Positions 5,889 to 6,198 of a stretch of DNA of 6,198 bases are shown here, piece by piece. Both the position numbers and the translations under genes were made by a program. Every line of letters starts with the position of its first letter. Position 1 is the first letter of the stretch. The stretch lies in assembly GCA_949288625.1 (NCBI GenBank), contig CASEKZ010000040.1, positions 1 through 6,198 of the forward strand, written 5' to 3'. Below the pieces are notes generated by a model. The model made no database searches and was not told the DNA's origin. It saw only the letters and a program-made list of their open reading frames with translations. The stretch comes from an uncultured bacterium. Lineage in GTDB: Bacteria; Bacillota_I; Bacilli_A; RF39; UBA660.

Positions 5889-6198
5889 TTATTTAGAAGG
5901 ACAACCCAAATCAATTCTCAAATAGCGATAAAAAGCTGTAGAATCTAAACTATCAATATACGTATCATGGTTTATATCATACTTATTTACCGGACAATCA
6001 TCACCTTCTAGCATGAAAAGACTACACGCTTCTAAAGTTGAATAAGATTCTTCTAAACTAGCACAAGCACTTTCTTTATCACTAGTTTGAACATAGTTTA
6101 ACTTAAATGTAATTGTCGTACTTTCCTCTTCTTCCGTATTGTTATTAGAATCCCAGTATATCCTTATTGTTTCCGTTGTTTCATCTTCTGGTTCATAA
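5889..6198 (-). CDS. C-terminal part of an acidic, probably secreted protein with a dockerin/EF-hand-like loop
   Basis: 102 residues to TAA are visible; the 5' end lies beyond the window. The first half is acidic and Thr/Asn-rich with beta-strand-like alternation (TIRIYWDS, STTITFKLNYVQT). Four cysteines (C45, C58, C68, C99, counted from the window edge) could form disulfides. Near the end DINHDTYIDSLD (74-85) has the DxNxDxxxDxxD pattern of a dockerin or EF-hand calcium loop and is followed by a helix-like STAFYRYL, as in a dockerin repeat. True type I dockerins carry two such repeats; only one is seen here. Such tails usually occur on extracellular proteins, so surface location is inferred. 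Its Trp is TGG. A terminator separates it from priA. The overall family is not recognised. Confidence 0.75.
   Translation of the reverse strand, partial: YEPEDETTETIRIYWDSNNNTEEEESTTITFKLNYVQTSDKESACASLEESYSTLEACSLFMLEGDDCPVNKYDINHDTYIDSLDSTAFYRYLRIDLGCPSK

Overview
This 6.2 kb window is very AT-rich. Every supported gene lies on the minus strand, so the window reads right to left. Low GC, AGGAGG-type ribosome binding sites, TATAAT promoters and the protein family types suggest a Bacillota/Mycoplasmatota-like bacterium, plausibly an uncultured host-associated one. That placement is inference; no 16S or tRNA gene is present to fix it.

From the right edge: (1) 6198-5889 is the 3' end of a secreted-looking acidic protein whose tail carries one dockerin/EF-hand-like calcium loop, closed by a hairpin terminator (5843-5875). 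(2) A promoter at about 5833-5841 starts a replication/nucleotide unit: priA (5813-3651), then 8 bp later an HD-domain nucleotidase-like gene (3642-2992), then an overlapping MazG-type NTP pyrophosphatase gene (3008-2680). The last has an ACG where ATG is expected and a 1-base frameshift. It is followed by remains of a small cysteine-rich ORF (2690-2485). PriA restarts stalled replication forks, while the HD and MazG-like families hydrolyse nucleotides, so the cluster looks like replication upkeep plus nucleotide-pool cleaning. (3) A second promoter (2484-2513), overlapping the end of the cysteine-rich ORF, drives rpsB (2355-1339), tsf (1285-413) and, 2 bp further on, a thioredoxin-fold lipoprotein cut by the left edge (410-1).

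The most notable observation is an in-frame TGA inside rpsB (1819-1821). The S2 sequence continues perfectly in the same frame on both sides. All six other tryptophans I could find use TGG, and none of the visible gene ends uses TGA as its stop (TAA six times, TAG once). This fits TGA being read as tryptophan, but it could equally be a sequence error or a nonsense change. The S2 protein also has a long Lys/Glu-rich tail ending in a Rho_N-like (SAP-like) domain.

No CRISPR array, mobile element, tRNA or rRNA was seen. Apart from the TGA question and the lesions in the MazG-like/cysteine-rich stretch, this is mostly a housekeeping region.
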